From: Promethearchaeati archaeon
GTDB taxonomy: Archaea; Asgardarchaeota; Heimdallarchaeia; JABLTI01
DNA: 64,000 nucleotides
NCBI GenBank assembly: GCA_013166835.1
Contig: JABLTI010000015.1
Span: 1 to 64,000 of the forward strand
Reading direction: 5' to 3'
Shown here: one piece after another, positions 32,051 through 41,309 of the stretch
Position numbering within the stretch: the stretch's first letter is position 1
How the letters are laid out: every line of letters begins with the position of its first letter
Notes under the pieces: generated by a model
What the model saw: only the letters and a program-made list of their open reading frames with translations
The model's database searches: none
Told to the model about the DNA's origin: nothing
Program-made: the position numbers and the translations under genes

Positions 32051-33213
32051 GCGAAAATCTCAACTATATCGCCATCTGCCAAAATATGGTTTAAACCAAC
32101 GGTTTGTCCCTCAAATTTCGCACTTGGACCATATATTTTTGCTAGCTTAAAATGATCAAAGAATCTTGTGTGAATTATTTTGGCAACATCAGAAACTGTA
32201 GCTCCTTTCTTCAAAACAATAGGTTTAGGAGCGATTCCACCATTTGGTTCTTTACTCTTAATCCTTATAAGTTCTAATTGTTGAAAAATTGTTTCTTGTA
32301 AAAGAACCAACCCTTCGTCTTCGGTTGCACTAACTGGAACAATAATGAATTGCTTCTCAAAAAATTCTTTCAGTTTCTGATAACTTTCTTTAGAACCTGT
32401 CGTGTCTCCTTTGTTTGCAACAATAATTCCTTTACTATAAGCCAAGCTGTAATCAAGTGCTTCAACTACATCTGATAAAGACATAGGTTTGAAGAATTTT
32501 AATGAGAAATTATAGATCCCGAGATCATGTAGTATTTCAATGATTTCTTCTCGAGACGCATCTACTTTGCTTTCACCAATTAGAATTGCTCCTCCAGAAC
32601 CTGTTTTCCGAAGTTCAATCGGTGGTTTTTCTTTATTTACACGAATGCTACCATTATAGAGCTCTTCTATTAAAATATCCATTTGTTTTTTCGGGTCCTC
32701 AGAGAGATCTATCACGAAAACTATCAAGTCAGAGGCTCGTATTTGTGATAAAAGCATAGCTCCATTTTTAGATTCAGTACGTATATTTGGGAAAATACTT
32801 GGTAAATCAATTAATTGAATGATCGCTCCATCACAATCTAGTACCCCAGGTTCAGGTTTTTCAGTAGTATAAGGGTAGTCACCTACTTTTGTATTAGAGC
32901 CTGTGAGTATTCTCATTAACTGTGACTTGCCAGAGTTTGCAACACCGATAAGAGAAACTTGGGCATCTCCTTCTTTTGGAATAACCCAGGTTGGACCTTT
33001 TGAGAGAGACTTTAGCCTTCTCTTATTCTCCTCTAAATCTGATTTTAACTTTACTAATCGGCTTCTTAATCGAGCAACCAATTTTTCAGTAGCTTTATGC
33101 TTAGGAACAAGGGATATGAATTTCTCTAGCTTGATGATTTTATCTTCTGTAGTATTTGCTTCATTATATTCCTGTTCCGCTAGTTTGGCTTCAGGACTAA
33201 GATTTGTCGACAT
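32044..33213 (-). CDS. DRG/OBG-related GTPase with C-terminal TGS domain
   Basis: This 389-residue protein has a helical N-terminus, then a P-loop GVANSGKS (residues 90-97), a G2 region (DYPYTTEKPEPGVL), G3 as DLPSI, and G4 as NKGD after an insertion. A TGS domain closes it (GATVSDVAKIIHTRFFDHF...DGDIVEIF). Domain order and TEKP motif match the DRG subfamily, which binds ribosomes or translation factors. The G3 motif here is DLPS in place of DLPG, an unusual substitution at a residue that positions water for hydrolysis, so activity may be changed. Confidence 0.85.
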   Translation of the reverse strand: MSTNLSPEAKLAEQEYNEANTTEDKIIKLEKFISLVPKHKATEKLVARLRSRLVKLKSDLEENKRRLKSLSKGPTWVIPKEGDAQVSLIGVANSGKSQLMRILTGSNTKVGDYPYTTEKPEPGVLDCDGAIIQLIDLPSIFPNIRTESKNGAMLLSQIRASDLIVFVIDLSEDPKKQMDILIEELYNGSIRVNKEKPPIELRKTGSGGAILIGESKVDASREEIIEILHDLGIYNFSLKFFKPMSLSDVVEALDYSLAYSKGIIVANKGDTTGSKESYQKLKEFFEKQFIIVPVSATEDEGLVLLQETIFQQLELIRIKSKEPNGGIAPKPIVLKKGATVSDVAKIIHTRFFDHFKLAKIYGPSAKFEGQTVGLNHILADGDIVEIFAD

Positions 33214-33322
33214 AGTTAAGACGTATGCTCCTAAACATTAAATATTCTACAAGGAAGAAATGTAGTTATAACTTTTTAATTCTTACCTCTTGCGAGATAA
33301 ATCAATAAAAAAAAGAGAGTAG

Positions 33323-33342
33323 AGTGCGAAGTAAATCGCACT
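33323..33342 (-). terminator. Terminator hairpin of the exported protein gene at 33354
   Basis: AGTGCGA (33323-33329) pairs perfectly with TCGCACT (33336-33342); on the minus strand it is followed by a T run (33306-33314 read as A on plus). Confidence 0.65.
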
Positions 33343-33353
33343 AAATAGACTAA

Positions 33354-34931
33354 TTATCTTCGTCTTCTAATGATTGCACCTAATGCTGCTAAACCAATGA
33401 TTGTTGGTATGGCAATAAACCAGGTGAAACCAGGAAGAATGTTGTTATTAATGATTTCAGGGGGATTATAAAGAGGATTTCTGATTTTGAAGTCAACTTC
33501 ACCATGTATGGTACCAGTATCGAAAGAAGTGGAAGAATCATAAACTTCAATATCAATAACTGCTCTAATGTAAATGGCTGCTCCAATACCTGTGTCTGTG
33601 TAGCATATGTATCCATTTTCTTCTAGTGTATAAGTAGCTCCAGTATCATAAGCAACTTCTGGCATGATTGTACCGATAGTAAGATTATTTTCAACTTGAA
33701 CATTTACTGCTTCTTGGAAGTAATAGAAACTACCTTTTTGTTTTAGTGCAAATCCGCCTTCGATTGCGTGGAAGATAAGTTCATCAGCTGGAGGATTGAT
33801 GAAATCCATAAGTTCATCTATGTAAACTCCAACAACGGTGTCGCCAAGGATCATATAGCCTTCGTAGATTGTCCAATCAGGAGTTATTGCAGGTGCAATT
33901 CCTTCTGAGAATCCATGTGATGGTTCATCATAGAATGGTTCATCACCAGTAGTTATGGAACCAAAGAATCCATTGAAAACAACTGGTTCGGAACTTTTTT
34001 CGAGCATACCAGTTTCAAAATTACGGAAGTAAGTATCAGCCATATAATAACATCCTCTAACATCTGTAACAACAATACTCATTAGTGATTCTCCGACAAG
34101 AGCATCAGCTTCAGAAATAACATTGTTTAAATCTGTTTGATTAATGGCAGCATAGAGATCACCAGTACCAGTTACTGAAATATCAGCGATATCGACATCG
34201 AAAGCAATAACATCTCCGTTTGAGACTGGCAATGGATTGTATTCTTTAGAAGTAAATGAAATCTCAAAAGTATATCCTGAGAAATCAGTACCCATAAAGT
34301 AGATATCATCATAAATTAGATGAGTACAAATTCCATCAGATTTTCTCCAAGTACCAGAAATTTCTCCTGTACCATTTACAAAGGTTGCTGAGAAAGTATC
34401 CACAGTATCTGTTACTGTAAAGCCAATAGCACCTAATAATGTTGCATGTTCTGTATAGTCATCATTAATGAAGAACAACGATGGTCCACTACCATAAGTG
34501 TTATTCCAATGTGGAATACCTTCTACAACTGCACTTGGTGTAGCAGCACCAGCTGGTATGATATAATCTGTGGATATTAATCCATCACCAACTGTAATTG
34601 TTTCATCTTCTTCAAAAAGCAATCCTAAAGCATAGTTAATGAAATTACCTTCAACACCAGGTGCAAATTCATGATCATCTTCAACATACATGACCTTGAT
34701 ATAGAGAGTATTATCTGCAAAATTTGGTAAGGTAACATTTTCGGGCTCTGCTTCTGGTGGGAGTACTAGTTGATCAATGTTGTAATACAAAGTATCACCA
34801 GCGACTACTCCTATAGAAGAATCATAGTCTTGAGGAACTACTTGTGTTTGTTCTTGCACAGTTGTTCCCATCACAGATAATGCTGGGGAGAGCATTATCA
34901 TTATAATTAAAAGTATAAAGGACTTGTTCAT
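33354..34931 (-). CDS. Exported surface protein with C-terminal anchor, copy 1
   Basis: This 525-residue protein has a signal peptide (MNKSFILLIIMIMLSPALSV) and a beta-rich, acidic, cysteine-poor exterior. The C-terminus is PGFTWFIAIPTIIGLAALGA followed by four arginines. The shared motif PGFTW before the hydrophobic helix and the basic end recall archaeal PGF-CTERM sorting signals, processed by archaeosortase. The paralog at 35125 is alike in length, in its start (V-x-A-G-D-T-x-Y-Y-(N/D)-IDQLV) and its end. The ATG at 34931 is preferred over the longer frame because the signal peptide then begins the protein. Likely a cell-surface or S-layer-associated protein; function unknown. Confidence 0.72.
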   Translation of the reverse strand: MNKSFILLIIMIMLSPALSVMGTTVQEQTQVVPQDYDSSIGVVAGDTLYYNIDQLVLPPEAEPENVTLPNFADNTLYIKVMYVEDDHEFAPGVEGNFINYALGLLFEEDETITVGDGLISTDYIIPAGAATPSAVVEGIPHWNNTYGSGPSLFFINDDYTEHATLLGAIGFTVTDTVDTFSATFVNGTGEISGTWRKSDGICTHLIYDDIYFMGTDFSGYTFEISFTSKEYNPLPVSNGDVIAFDVDIADISVTGTGDLYAAINQTDLNNVISEADALVGESLMSIVVTDVRGCYYMADTYFRNFETGMLEKSSEPVVFNGFFGSITTGDEPFYDEPSHGFSEGIAPAITPDWTIYEGYMILGDTVVGVYIDELMDFINPPADELIFHAIEGGFALKQKGSFYYFQEAVNVQVENNLTIGTIMPEVAYDTGATYTLEENGYICYTDTGIGAAIYIRAVIDIEVYDSSTSFDTGTIHGEVDFKIRNPLYNPPEIINNNILPGFTWFIAIPTIIGLAALGAIIRRRR

Positions 34932-35077
34932 CCTCAAAATTCTTTCACCAATTTTAATTTTAGATAAACTGGTAATCTGGTTATTGTTATAAAACACTAT
35001 GTATTGGGGTAAGGTCAAAAGTGAATTTTCCTTAAGTAATGAGTTAATTAAATTTTTACTTAAAAAAAGAAAAGAAT

Positions 35078-35097
35078 AATGCGATAAAAATCGCATT
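35078..35097 (-). terminator. Terminator hairpin of the exported protein gene at 35125
   Basis: AATGCGA (35078-35084) pairs with TCGCATT (35091-35097) and is followed on the minus strand by a T run. It resembles the terminator of the paralog, so the duplication included the 3' end. Confidence 0.65.
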
Positions 35098-35124
35098 AAA
35101 GTTAATTTTGGTTATATTCAGTTA

Positions 35125-36771
35125 CTATTTCTTCTTCTTTCTATATACGAAACCAGCTACTGCTACAGCAAATAATGATGGAATAGCTATTATCCATGTA
35201 AAGCCAGGGAAGATGCCACCTTGTATAAGCTCGGGGGGATTATAGAGAGGATTTCGTAATTTGAAGTCGACGTGTATCTCTAAAGCACCTGTTCCTGATG
35301 CTGGGGATGCAGAATCATAATATTCTAGTTCAACATCAGCTCTGACTGCAATTGCTGCTGGGATTCCTTCTTCGGTATAACAAACATATCCTTCTTCATT
35401 TACGGTTATTCTTGATCCATCATCATAAACCATCTGAGGATCGACACCGTCTAATAATGATATAGTGAAAGATGAAGAATAATCGTAATTATCTTCAACA
35501 TCGTAAGTAAGTGCTTGTTGCAAGTAGTAGAAATCTCTTTTCTGCACGAAATCAAAACTACCTCCAAGCGCATGATAAGTCATAGCATCAGTTGGAACTG
35601 AAAACAACTCAAGTATGTCAACAACATAAACACCAAGCATTGTATCATAGAGATTCATGTGACCTTCATAAATTTCCCAATCAGGGGTTACGAACGGAGC
35701 AAAATATGGGAAGTATGTATATGGTGATATTTCTGGCATTAGTGCTTCTGGAGAGGATGCTGCAACATAATAAAATGGCTGATTTGAAGTTAGAATTACT
35801 CCTAAGAATCCATTATAGACTATGTCTTCTGCAATTTTTTCCAATTGTTCAGTTTCAAAGTTATACATGTATACACTGCAGGAATAGTATAAACCAATGA
35901 CTTCATCAATGATGAGTTTTTGGAAAATTTTTCCTTCGAGGGCAGCCATATCATCTAGAAAACTGTTAAGACTTGTTTGGTTGATAGATGTATACAAGTC
36001 CCCTGTACCAGTTACTTCAATATTAGCAATATCCGCTTCAAACTCAACAAAGTCACCTACTGTAACAGGCAATGGTTTGTACTCTACTCTATCAAGTGAA
36101 AGTTCAATTGTTGTATCAGTGAGATTCATACCCATAAAGTAGATATCATCAAATAATACGTGAGTACAAACACCATCTGATTTTCTCCAAGCGGCATTGA
36201 TTAAACCAGTTCCATTGGTAACGGAAATTGAAAAAGTACTTGCTTCATTTGTAACTGTAAATCCAATTGCTTCCAACATTAATTCGTGAGTTGTCCATGC
36301 ATCATTTACCACAAAAACCATTGGGGGGGCGCTAGTTCCATTAAAGTGTGGTACACCTCTTACTCCTGCAGCAGGAGTTGCTGCGCCTGCAGGAATGATA
36401 AAATCAGTAGCTAATAATCCTTCTCCAACGGTAAAGGTTTCTTCTTCACCGAAAAGCAATCCAACTGCATAGAAAATCATTGTCCCTGTTGTATCTGGGA
36501 AAACATAATTTTCAAAAACAGCTTCGATTTTTAGAAAGATTTGATTACCAGCAAAATCTGGTAATGTAACACCTGGAGTATCGAATCCTGGAGGAAATAC
36601 AAGTTGGTCAATATCATAATAAATAGTATCGCCAGCTTGCACACCGACATCTGCATCCCAATAATTCGCAGAAACAGTAGTGTTATCATAAACTGTCATA
36701 CAGAAAACTGAAATTACTGGGGTTAATGTTAACATAACAACTAAGAGTATTATGTATTTTTTCACTCTCAA
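35125..36771 (-). CDS. Exported surface protein with C-terminal anchor, copy 2
   Basis: This 548-residue paralog of the neighbour at 33354 has a signal peptide (MRVKKYIILLVVMLTLTPVI), repeated motifs AGDTIYYDIDQLVFPPG near residue 45, WRKSDGVCTH near 210 and PLYNPPELIQGGIFPGFTW near the end, then a membrane helix (IIAIPSLFAVAVAGFVY) and RKKKK. Both carry two positions of WRKSDG-(I/V)-CTH, a Cys that may be functional. It is likely anchored to the outer surface. Confidence 0.72.
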   Translation of the reverse strand: MRVKKYIILLVVMLTLTPVISVFCMTVYDNTTVSANYWDADVGVQAGDTIYYDIDQLVFPPGFDTPGVTLPDFAGNQIFLKIEAVFENYVFPDTTGTMIFYAVGLLFGEEETFTVGEGLLATDFIIPAGAATPAAGVRGVPHFNGTSAPPMVFVVNDAWTTHELMLEAIGFTVTNEASTFSISVTNGTGLINAAWRKSDGVCTHVLFDDIYFMGMNLTDTTIELSLDRVEYKPLPVTVGDFVEFEADIANIEVTGTGDLYTSINQTSLNSFLDDMAALEGKIFQKLIIDEVIGLYYSCSVYMYNFETEQLEKIAEDIVYNGFLGVILTSNQPFYYVAASSPEALMPEISPYTYFPYFAPFVTPDWEIYEGHMNLYDTMLGVYVVDILELFSVPTDAMTYHALGGSFDFVQKRDFYYLQQALTYDVEDNYDYSSSFTISLLDGVDPQMVYDDGSRITVNEEGYVCYTEEGIPAAIAVRADVELEYYDSASPASGTGALEIHVDFKLRNPLYNPPELIQGGIFPGFTWIIAIPSLFAVAVAGFVYRKKKK

Positions 36772-36990
36772 AATTGTTCACCTTTGATTTATTCTAAACT
36801 ATACCAAGAATTCTTGACATGTTTATAGCTAATAATTTGCATCCAACATTAATAAAGGGTTGCTCCTTTGACGTAAAGGACTTGAAGAAACAGAAAAATG
36901 ACTTCATTATCATTCCATACTCCTTCTATTTGAAGCATTAAAGCTACTAATCTGTAAATACTAATAAAGAAAGAGATGTAATGTAGAAAT

Positions 36991-37398
36991 ATGCCAAAGA
37001 AACTAACTATTAGACATCTAGAGAGATGTGTTGGATGTCTATGTTGTGTGATGGCTTGTGCTCGAGAGAGATTCAATACTCTATCTATAGATCAATCTGC
37101 CATTAGAGTAAAGGCCGCAGGTCAAACAGCGTATTATGCAGTAGTAGTTTGTAGAGGGTGTAAAGATCCAGTTTGTTTACGAGCTTGCCCTACAAATGCT
37201 CTCCGGAAAAGAAAAGGAGGAGGAGTAATTCTAGATCCATCAAAATGTGATGCTTGTGGGAGTTGCGAAAAAGCATGTATGATCGGAGCAATTAGGTTAG
37301 ATCAAAAACAAGGTATACCAATAGTTTGTATTCATTGTGGAAAATGCGTTCCTTTCTGTCCACATGGAATCTTAGAAATGGAGGAAGTTGAAGGATGA
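36991..37398 (+). CDS. Polyferredoxin-like 4Fe-4S protein, AOR partner
   Basis: This 135-residue protein has sixteen cysteines in four-cluster style: CVGCLCCVMAC (12-22), CRGCKDPVCLRACP (54-67), CDACGSCEKAC (84-94) and CIHCGKCVPFCP (112-123). It resembles the HycB/YdhY-type electron-transfer subunits. Its ATGA stop/start overlap with the AOR-type gene shows the two are translated together, so it probably passes electrons from the tungsten enzyme. Confidence 0.85.
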   Translation: MPKKLTIRHLERCVGCLCCVMACARERFNTLSIDQSAIRVKAAGQTAYYAVVVCRGCKDPVCLRACPTNALRKRKGGGVILDPSKCDACGSCEKACMIGAIRLDQKQGIPIVCIHCGKCVPFCPHGILEMEEVEG

Positions 37399-39143
37399 AG
37401 ATCATTGATATTGATTTAACTAAAAGGAAAGTTAAAGCTACAGATGACGAAAAGCTCGTTAAATACTTGGGTGGAGTTATCTTAGCAACAGAGATCTTTA
37501 CTAAGAATTGTCCGCCTACAATAGACCCATTATCCAAGGAGAATATTATAGTAATAGCTAATGGCCCATTAACTGCTGCTTTTCCAACTGCATCTAAGGC
37601 AGTAGCAATGTTCAAATCACCATTAAATAATGAGTTGGGTGAAAGCTATGCAGGGGGAAGAATGGCCTCAGCTTTAAGGTTTGCAGGATATGATGCTCTT
37701 ATTATTAGAGGAAAAGCAACTCATCCTGTGTATATAGCAATCCATGATGATAGTATTACTATAAAAAATGCAGAATTATTATGGAATCTTCGAAGTGTAT
37801 TCGCTGTTGGAAGAATATTAAGAGATGCTGAACCTCAAGGTCCAGGACGACGAAGTTTCGTGAGATCAGGACGAGCTGGGGATAGATTAGTAAAGTACGC
37901 AAATATCAATGTTGACAATTATCGTCATTTTGGTAGATTGGGTTTAGGAGCTGTTTTCGGTTCGAAGAACCTAAAAGCACTTGTAGTAGAAGGAACACAA
38001 GACTTTGTTTTTCCAGACATGAAGGCTTACAAGAAAGCCTATCGAGAAATTTACGATCATCTTAGTAACAGCGACGATATGGATAAATATCATAGACTGG
38101 GCACCGCTGCTGGTATAAAAGCAATTAATGCTATGGGAGCACTACCTACAAGGAATTTTAGTAGTGGTAAATTTGAGCATGTAGACAAAATTTCTGGAGA
38201 ATATTTCGCTGATAATTTATTGTTAAGAAAAATCGCTTGTTCACAATGCCCTGTTGGGTGCATACATGTTGCATATCTTCGAGTACCCTACAAAAAAGAG
38301 GAGTACGACGTGGAAACTACTTTTGTTCCCTACGATTATGAGTTAATTTATGCGTTAGGGTCGAATTTAGGGATTGAATCTGGATCAGATGTATTGCGTT
38401 TGATCGAAATTGTTGACAGGAATGGTTTTGATATAATTTCATTGGGGGGAATTCTGGCATGGGCAACAGATGCATTTCAAGAAGGTTTAATCTCTGTAAC
38501 TGATACTATGGGTGTTAATTTTGAGTTTGGTGATACTATAAATTATCTTACTGCAATTAATCTAATTATTAGAAGAGCAAATGATTTCTATTACACTCTC
38601 GGAGAAGGGATAGATGCTTGCGTTGAAAAATACGGTGGAGAACAATTTGCAGTAAGAATAGGTGGGCAAAGCCCCGCAGGTTATATGACAGGACCTGCAA
38701 GTATAATTGGACATATGATTGGGCAAAGACATTCACACCTTTGTAATGCTGGCTATAGTTATGATCAGAAAGCCTTCGGAAAGGAAATGAAACCAACTGA
38801 AGTTGTTGATTCATTAATAAAAGAAGAGAAATGGCGTTTAATACTCAATTCATTGGTAGTCTGCTTATTTGCTAGAAAGGTTTTCAATATTGAACGAACG
38901 TTAAGCAGTTTGAATTCTATTGGTAAAAATTATACTGAAAAATCCTTACTCAAACTTGCGGATGATGCATATCAGAAAAAGAATCAATGGAAAAAGGAAG
39001 CCGGACAAACATTTTCTATGGATAAACTCGCTGAACGTATATTCAGTTTTAAAACTCCACACGGGTTCATAAAGAGAGAATTCATTCATGAAGCAATTGA
39101 ATATTATTCAAAGTTATCTAGTATTCCATTGAACTCTGAATAA
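37395..39143 (+). CDS. Aldehyde:ferredoxin oxidoreductase family tungsten enzyme
   Basis: This 582-residue enzyme has the AOR layout: GGVILATEIFTKNCPP and GESYAGGRMASALRFAGYDALIIRG in domain 1, RSGRAGDRLVKYANINVDNYRHFGRLGLGAVFGSKNLKAL in the cofactor region, and a [4Fe-4S] site CSQCPVGC near residue 289 with a fourth Cys near 494 (VVCLF). Members oxidise aldehydes to acids at a tungsten-bispyranopterin; the substrate is unknown. The YdhV/YdhY-like pair of AOR plus four-cluster ferredoxin is a known arrangement. The last 41 codons and the terminator are duplicated 2 kb downstream (41138-41297). Confidence 0.87.
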   Translation: MKIIDIDLTKRKVKATDDEKLVKYLGGVILATEIFTKNCPPTIDPLSKENIIVIANGPLTAAFPTASKAVAMFKSPLNNELGESYAGGRMASALRFAGYDALIIRGKATHPVYIAIHDDSITIKNAELLWNLRSVFAVGRILRDAEPQGPGRRSFVRSGRAGDRLVKYANINVDNYRHFGRLGLGAVFGSKNLKALVVEGTQDFVFPDMKAYKKAYREIYDHLSNSDDMDKYHRLGTAAGIKAINAMGALPTRNFSSGKFEHVDKISGEYFADNLLLRKIACSQCPVGCIHVAYLRVPYKKEEYDVETTFVPYDYELIYALGSNLGIESGSDVLRLIEIVDRNGFDIISLGGILAWATDAFQEGLISVTDTMGVNFEFGDTINYLTAINLIIRRANDFYYTLGEGIDACVEKYGGEQFAVRIGGQSPAGYMTGPASIIGHMIGQRHSHLCNAGYSYDQKAFGKEMKPTEVVDSLIKEEKWRLILNSLVVCLFARKVFNIERTLSSLNSIGKNYTEKSLLKLADDAYQKKNQWKKEAGQTFSMDKLAERIFSFKTPHGFIKREFIHEAIEYYSKLSSIPLNSE

Positions 39144-39180
39144 AAAAGAAGAGAAAGGATATCCTAAATTTAGGAATTCC
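39021..39180 (+). repeat. 160-bp direct repeat, copy 1 (3' end of the AOR gene)
   Basis: This stretch aligns without gaps to 41138-41297, with 133 of 160 positions alike by my count. It covers the last codons of AOR and the palindrome TCCTAAATTTAGGA (39162-39175) downstream of the stop. Confidence 0.7.
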
Positions 39181-39380
39181 TATAATTTGTATTCATTGTG
39201 GAAATCATTTCTAGAAAAAAATCCAGCTTCTGACAATAAATTGCCAGTAGCAAATACTAATTTGTAAGTAATAAAATATTAAGTAATTTTTCACTTTTTT
39301 TACTAGTAGTAATCATAATTTGCTTATTTCCCAAACTAATTTATAATGAAATTGTACAAGAATCATAGGGGGAAATTATT

Positions 39381-41087
39381 GTGAAGAAAAAGACACAATT
39401 AACTTTCATTATAACTGTTCTAACGATAAGTTTGGTTTTTGGATTTAGTAATTTTCAATTACCAAATGCAATTCTACATCTTCGTTTTGATTATTTATTA
39501 CTCAATGAACCTAACATGGTTATGCAAGTGTATAATATCACTGCAGGAAATAATACTCAGATGTGGAGTGACTCTGAGATGTATTATACAATGAGATTTG
39601 AGTCAAATATTGATTTGAATATTACTGTAACATCAACAGATGATAATGACGTTTATCCTGCACTATTTAGATTAACTATTCATGTAAATGCAATTCCGTA
39701 TATTGTTGATCAAGATGATTATACATGGGAAGAAACACTCTATTATAGTGGTGATTATAATTATCTTATTTTCACCTATAATGAAATTACTTCAGTGAAT
39801 ATTCATACTGTATTAAACGAAACAGATAGAGAAGATACTAATTTCTGGGTTAAAGCAAGATACTTTGATACTTCAAGTTGGTTATATGAGGATTCTTCAA
39901 CAGAAGAAGAGACTTTTCTTTCATTCCAAGTAATGCCTGGAGAAATTTGGGAAATATATGTTGAAACAGTCGGTAATCCAACTATTTATCCACTAAATTT
40001 TACAATGAATATAGATATTTCAGATAAAACAAGTGTAAATACTAATCCTGCGGAATTTAGTAGTTTTCTAACTGAAGAGGATAGCTCCCACTTTTATGAA
40101 ATAGCCATTACTGAAGCTCCAATTAAAATGCGAGTATTTTATGTATCAAACTATACTCTAAACTTGTATATATTCAATACAACACATGAAATTTTCAACG
40201 AATGGGATCCAGGATGGGATTATACTTTCACTGAAAATGGTGATTATTTACTAAAAGTATCTTGGAATACTCCTATAGCTTTGACAAAGAACAACTATAC
40301 ACTAGAGATTCAAATCGGTGCATTAGAAGTAGATCTCGAACTGGATGAACTTTTAATTTTAGAAGATAATTTCTTCTCTACGAGTGATAATATACAATAT
40401 GATATCAATATACCTGCAGGCCATTATCAATTCAAAATTCTGGAATTAGGTTCCCGTCATAATTGGGTTCTTAACTTTACACAAGGCTACTCTGATGGTT
40501 GGGCTAATTTCTACTATACTGTAACATGGATTCCACCCGTTTTCTTTCTGAAAACTCATAATTTCAAAGATCCAGTTTACTCAAAACTAGTTGATCAATC
40601 TTGTAGTCTAACATTTAATCTGAGCCAACATAGTTCTGCGTTAGATTTCAAAGTAGGACTTCTTATACAAGAATATATTTTACCTGATGACTATGAGGAA
40701 GACATCCTAACAGGTGAATTTCTAAATGAAGCTGATTTTGATATGTATAGAGTAAATGTTACAGAAACAAAATTCCTTAATATTTCACTTGATACTTCTT
40801 TACCAAATTCCATTGAAAATGTTTCAATACAAATCTATAATAACGAATTTGAATCAATTTATTTGTTGGCATTGAATGATTCTTATATAATCGAATTTGA
40901 ACCACCTGCACCAGGAATCTATTATATTGTAATAAAATCTGATGGATCCTTAGGTGAATACTATCTATTAGTTAAAGTTCTGGAAGTAACAAAGAAAAGC
41001 TCAGGATTCGATTTTGCGATATCCATAATCAGTTTGCTAACAATAGAAATTGTCTGTTTAGTTTACTCGAGAAGAAGAAAGAAATGA
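39381..41087 (+). CDS. Exported, membrane-anchored surface protein
   Basis: This 568-residue protein has a signal peptide (TQLTFIITVLTISLVFGFSN) after a short basic start and a C-terminal membrane helix (FAISIISLLTIEIVCLVY) with basic tail RRRKK. The exterior is acidic, threonine- and aromatic-rich with beta-strand patterning and no cysteines of note; it contains repeats of a pre-peptidase C-terminal-like kind (YRVNVTETKFLNISLD... GIYYIVIKSDG). GGGGG before GTG at 39381 supports the start. It lies between the two copies of the AOR 3' end, so it may have been inserted together with them. Confidence 0.68.
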   Translation: MKKKTQLTFIITVLTISLVFGFSNFQLPNAILHLRFDYLLLNEPNMVMQVYNITAGNNTQMWSDSEMYYTMRFESNIDLNITVTSTDDNDVYPALFRLTIHVNAIPYIVDQDDYTWEETLYYSGDYNYLIFTYNEITSVNIHTVLNETDREDTNFWVKARYFDTSSWLYEDSSTEEETFLSFQVMPGEIWEIYVETVGNPTIYPLNFTMNIDISDKTSVNTNPAEFSSFLTEEDSSHFYEIAITEAPIKMRVFYVSNYTLNLYIFNTTHEIFNEWDPGWDYTFTENGDYLLKVSWNTPIALTKNNYTLEIQIGALEVDLELDELLILEDNFFSTSDNIQYDINIPAGHYQFKILELGSRHNWVLNFTQGYSDGWANFYYTVTWIPPVFFLKTHNFKDPVYSKLVDQSCSLTFNLSQHSSALDFKVGLLIQEYILPDDYEEDILTGEFLNEADFDMYRVNVTETKFLNISLDTSLPNSIENVSIQIYNNEFESIYLLALNDSYIIEFEPPAPGIYYIVIKSDGSLGEYYLLVKVLEVTKKSSGFDFAISIISLLTIEIVCLVYSRRRKK

Positions 41088-41101
41088 AGATTTATTCTTC
41101 A
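41085..41101 (+). terminator. Terminator hairpin of the surface protein gene
   Basis: TGAAGA (41085-41090) pairs with TCTTCA (41096-41101); it includes the stop codon. Confidence 0.4.
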
Positions 41102-41137
41102 GCTTCTTCTATACCCTCTTTTTCTTGTTTTTCTTTT

Positions 41138-41260
41138 GATAAACTCACTGAATGTCTTTTTAGTTTTAAGACTCGACATGGTTTCACAAAGAAAGAATTC
41201 ATTCAAGAAGCAATTGAATATTATTCAAAAATCTCAAAGATCCCTATAACTTCTGAATAA
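41138..41260 (+). pseudogene. C-terminal remnant of a second AOR-type gene
   Basis: Reading from 41138 in the frame of the AOR gene gives 41 codons ending in TAA at 41258: DKLTECLFSFKTRHGF, then TKKEFIQEAIEYYSKISKIP and a final ITSE. AOR ends with DKLAERIFSFKTPHGF, IKREFIHEAIEYYSKLSSIP and LNSE. There is no start or upstream AOR sequence here. It is a leftover of a tandem AOR copy or of a segmental duplication; it is not expressed as an enzyme. Confidence 0.75.
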
Positions 41261-41297
41261 AAAAGAAGTGAAAGGATATCCTATATTTAGGATTTCC
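41138..41297 (+). repeat. 160-bp direct repeat, copy 2
   Basis: Partner of 39021-39180. The two flank the surface-protein gene at a distance of 2117 bases. Substitutions include many at third codon positions, so the fragment was under coding constraint for part of its history. Confidence 0.7.
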
Positions 41298-41309
41298 CAA
41301 ATATATTTT

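Noticed and set aside
39021-41297. Insertion sequence flanked by direct repeats
   Set aside because: The repeats are far too long for target-site duplications, one is coding, there is no transposase, and the enclosed gene is an exported surface protein.
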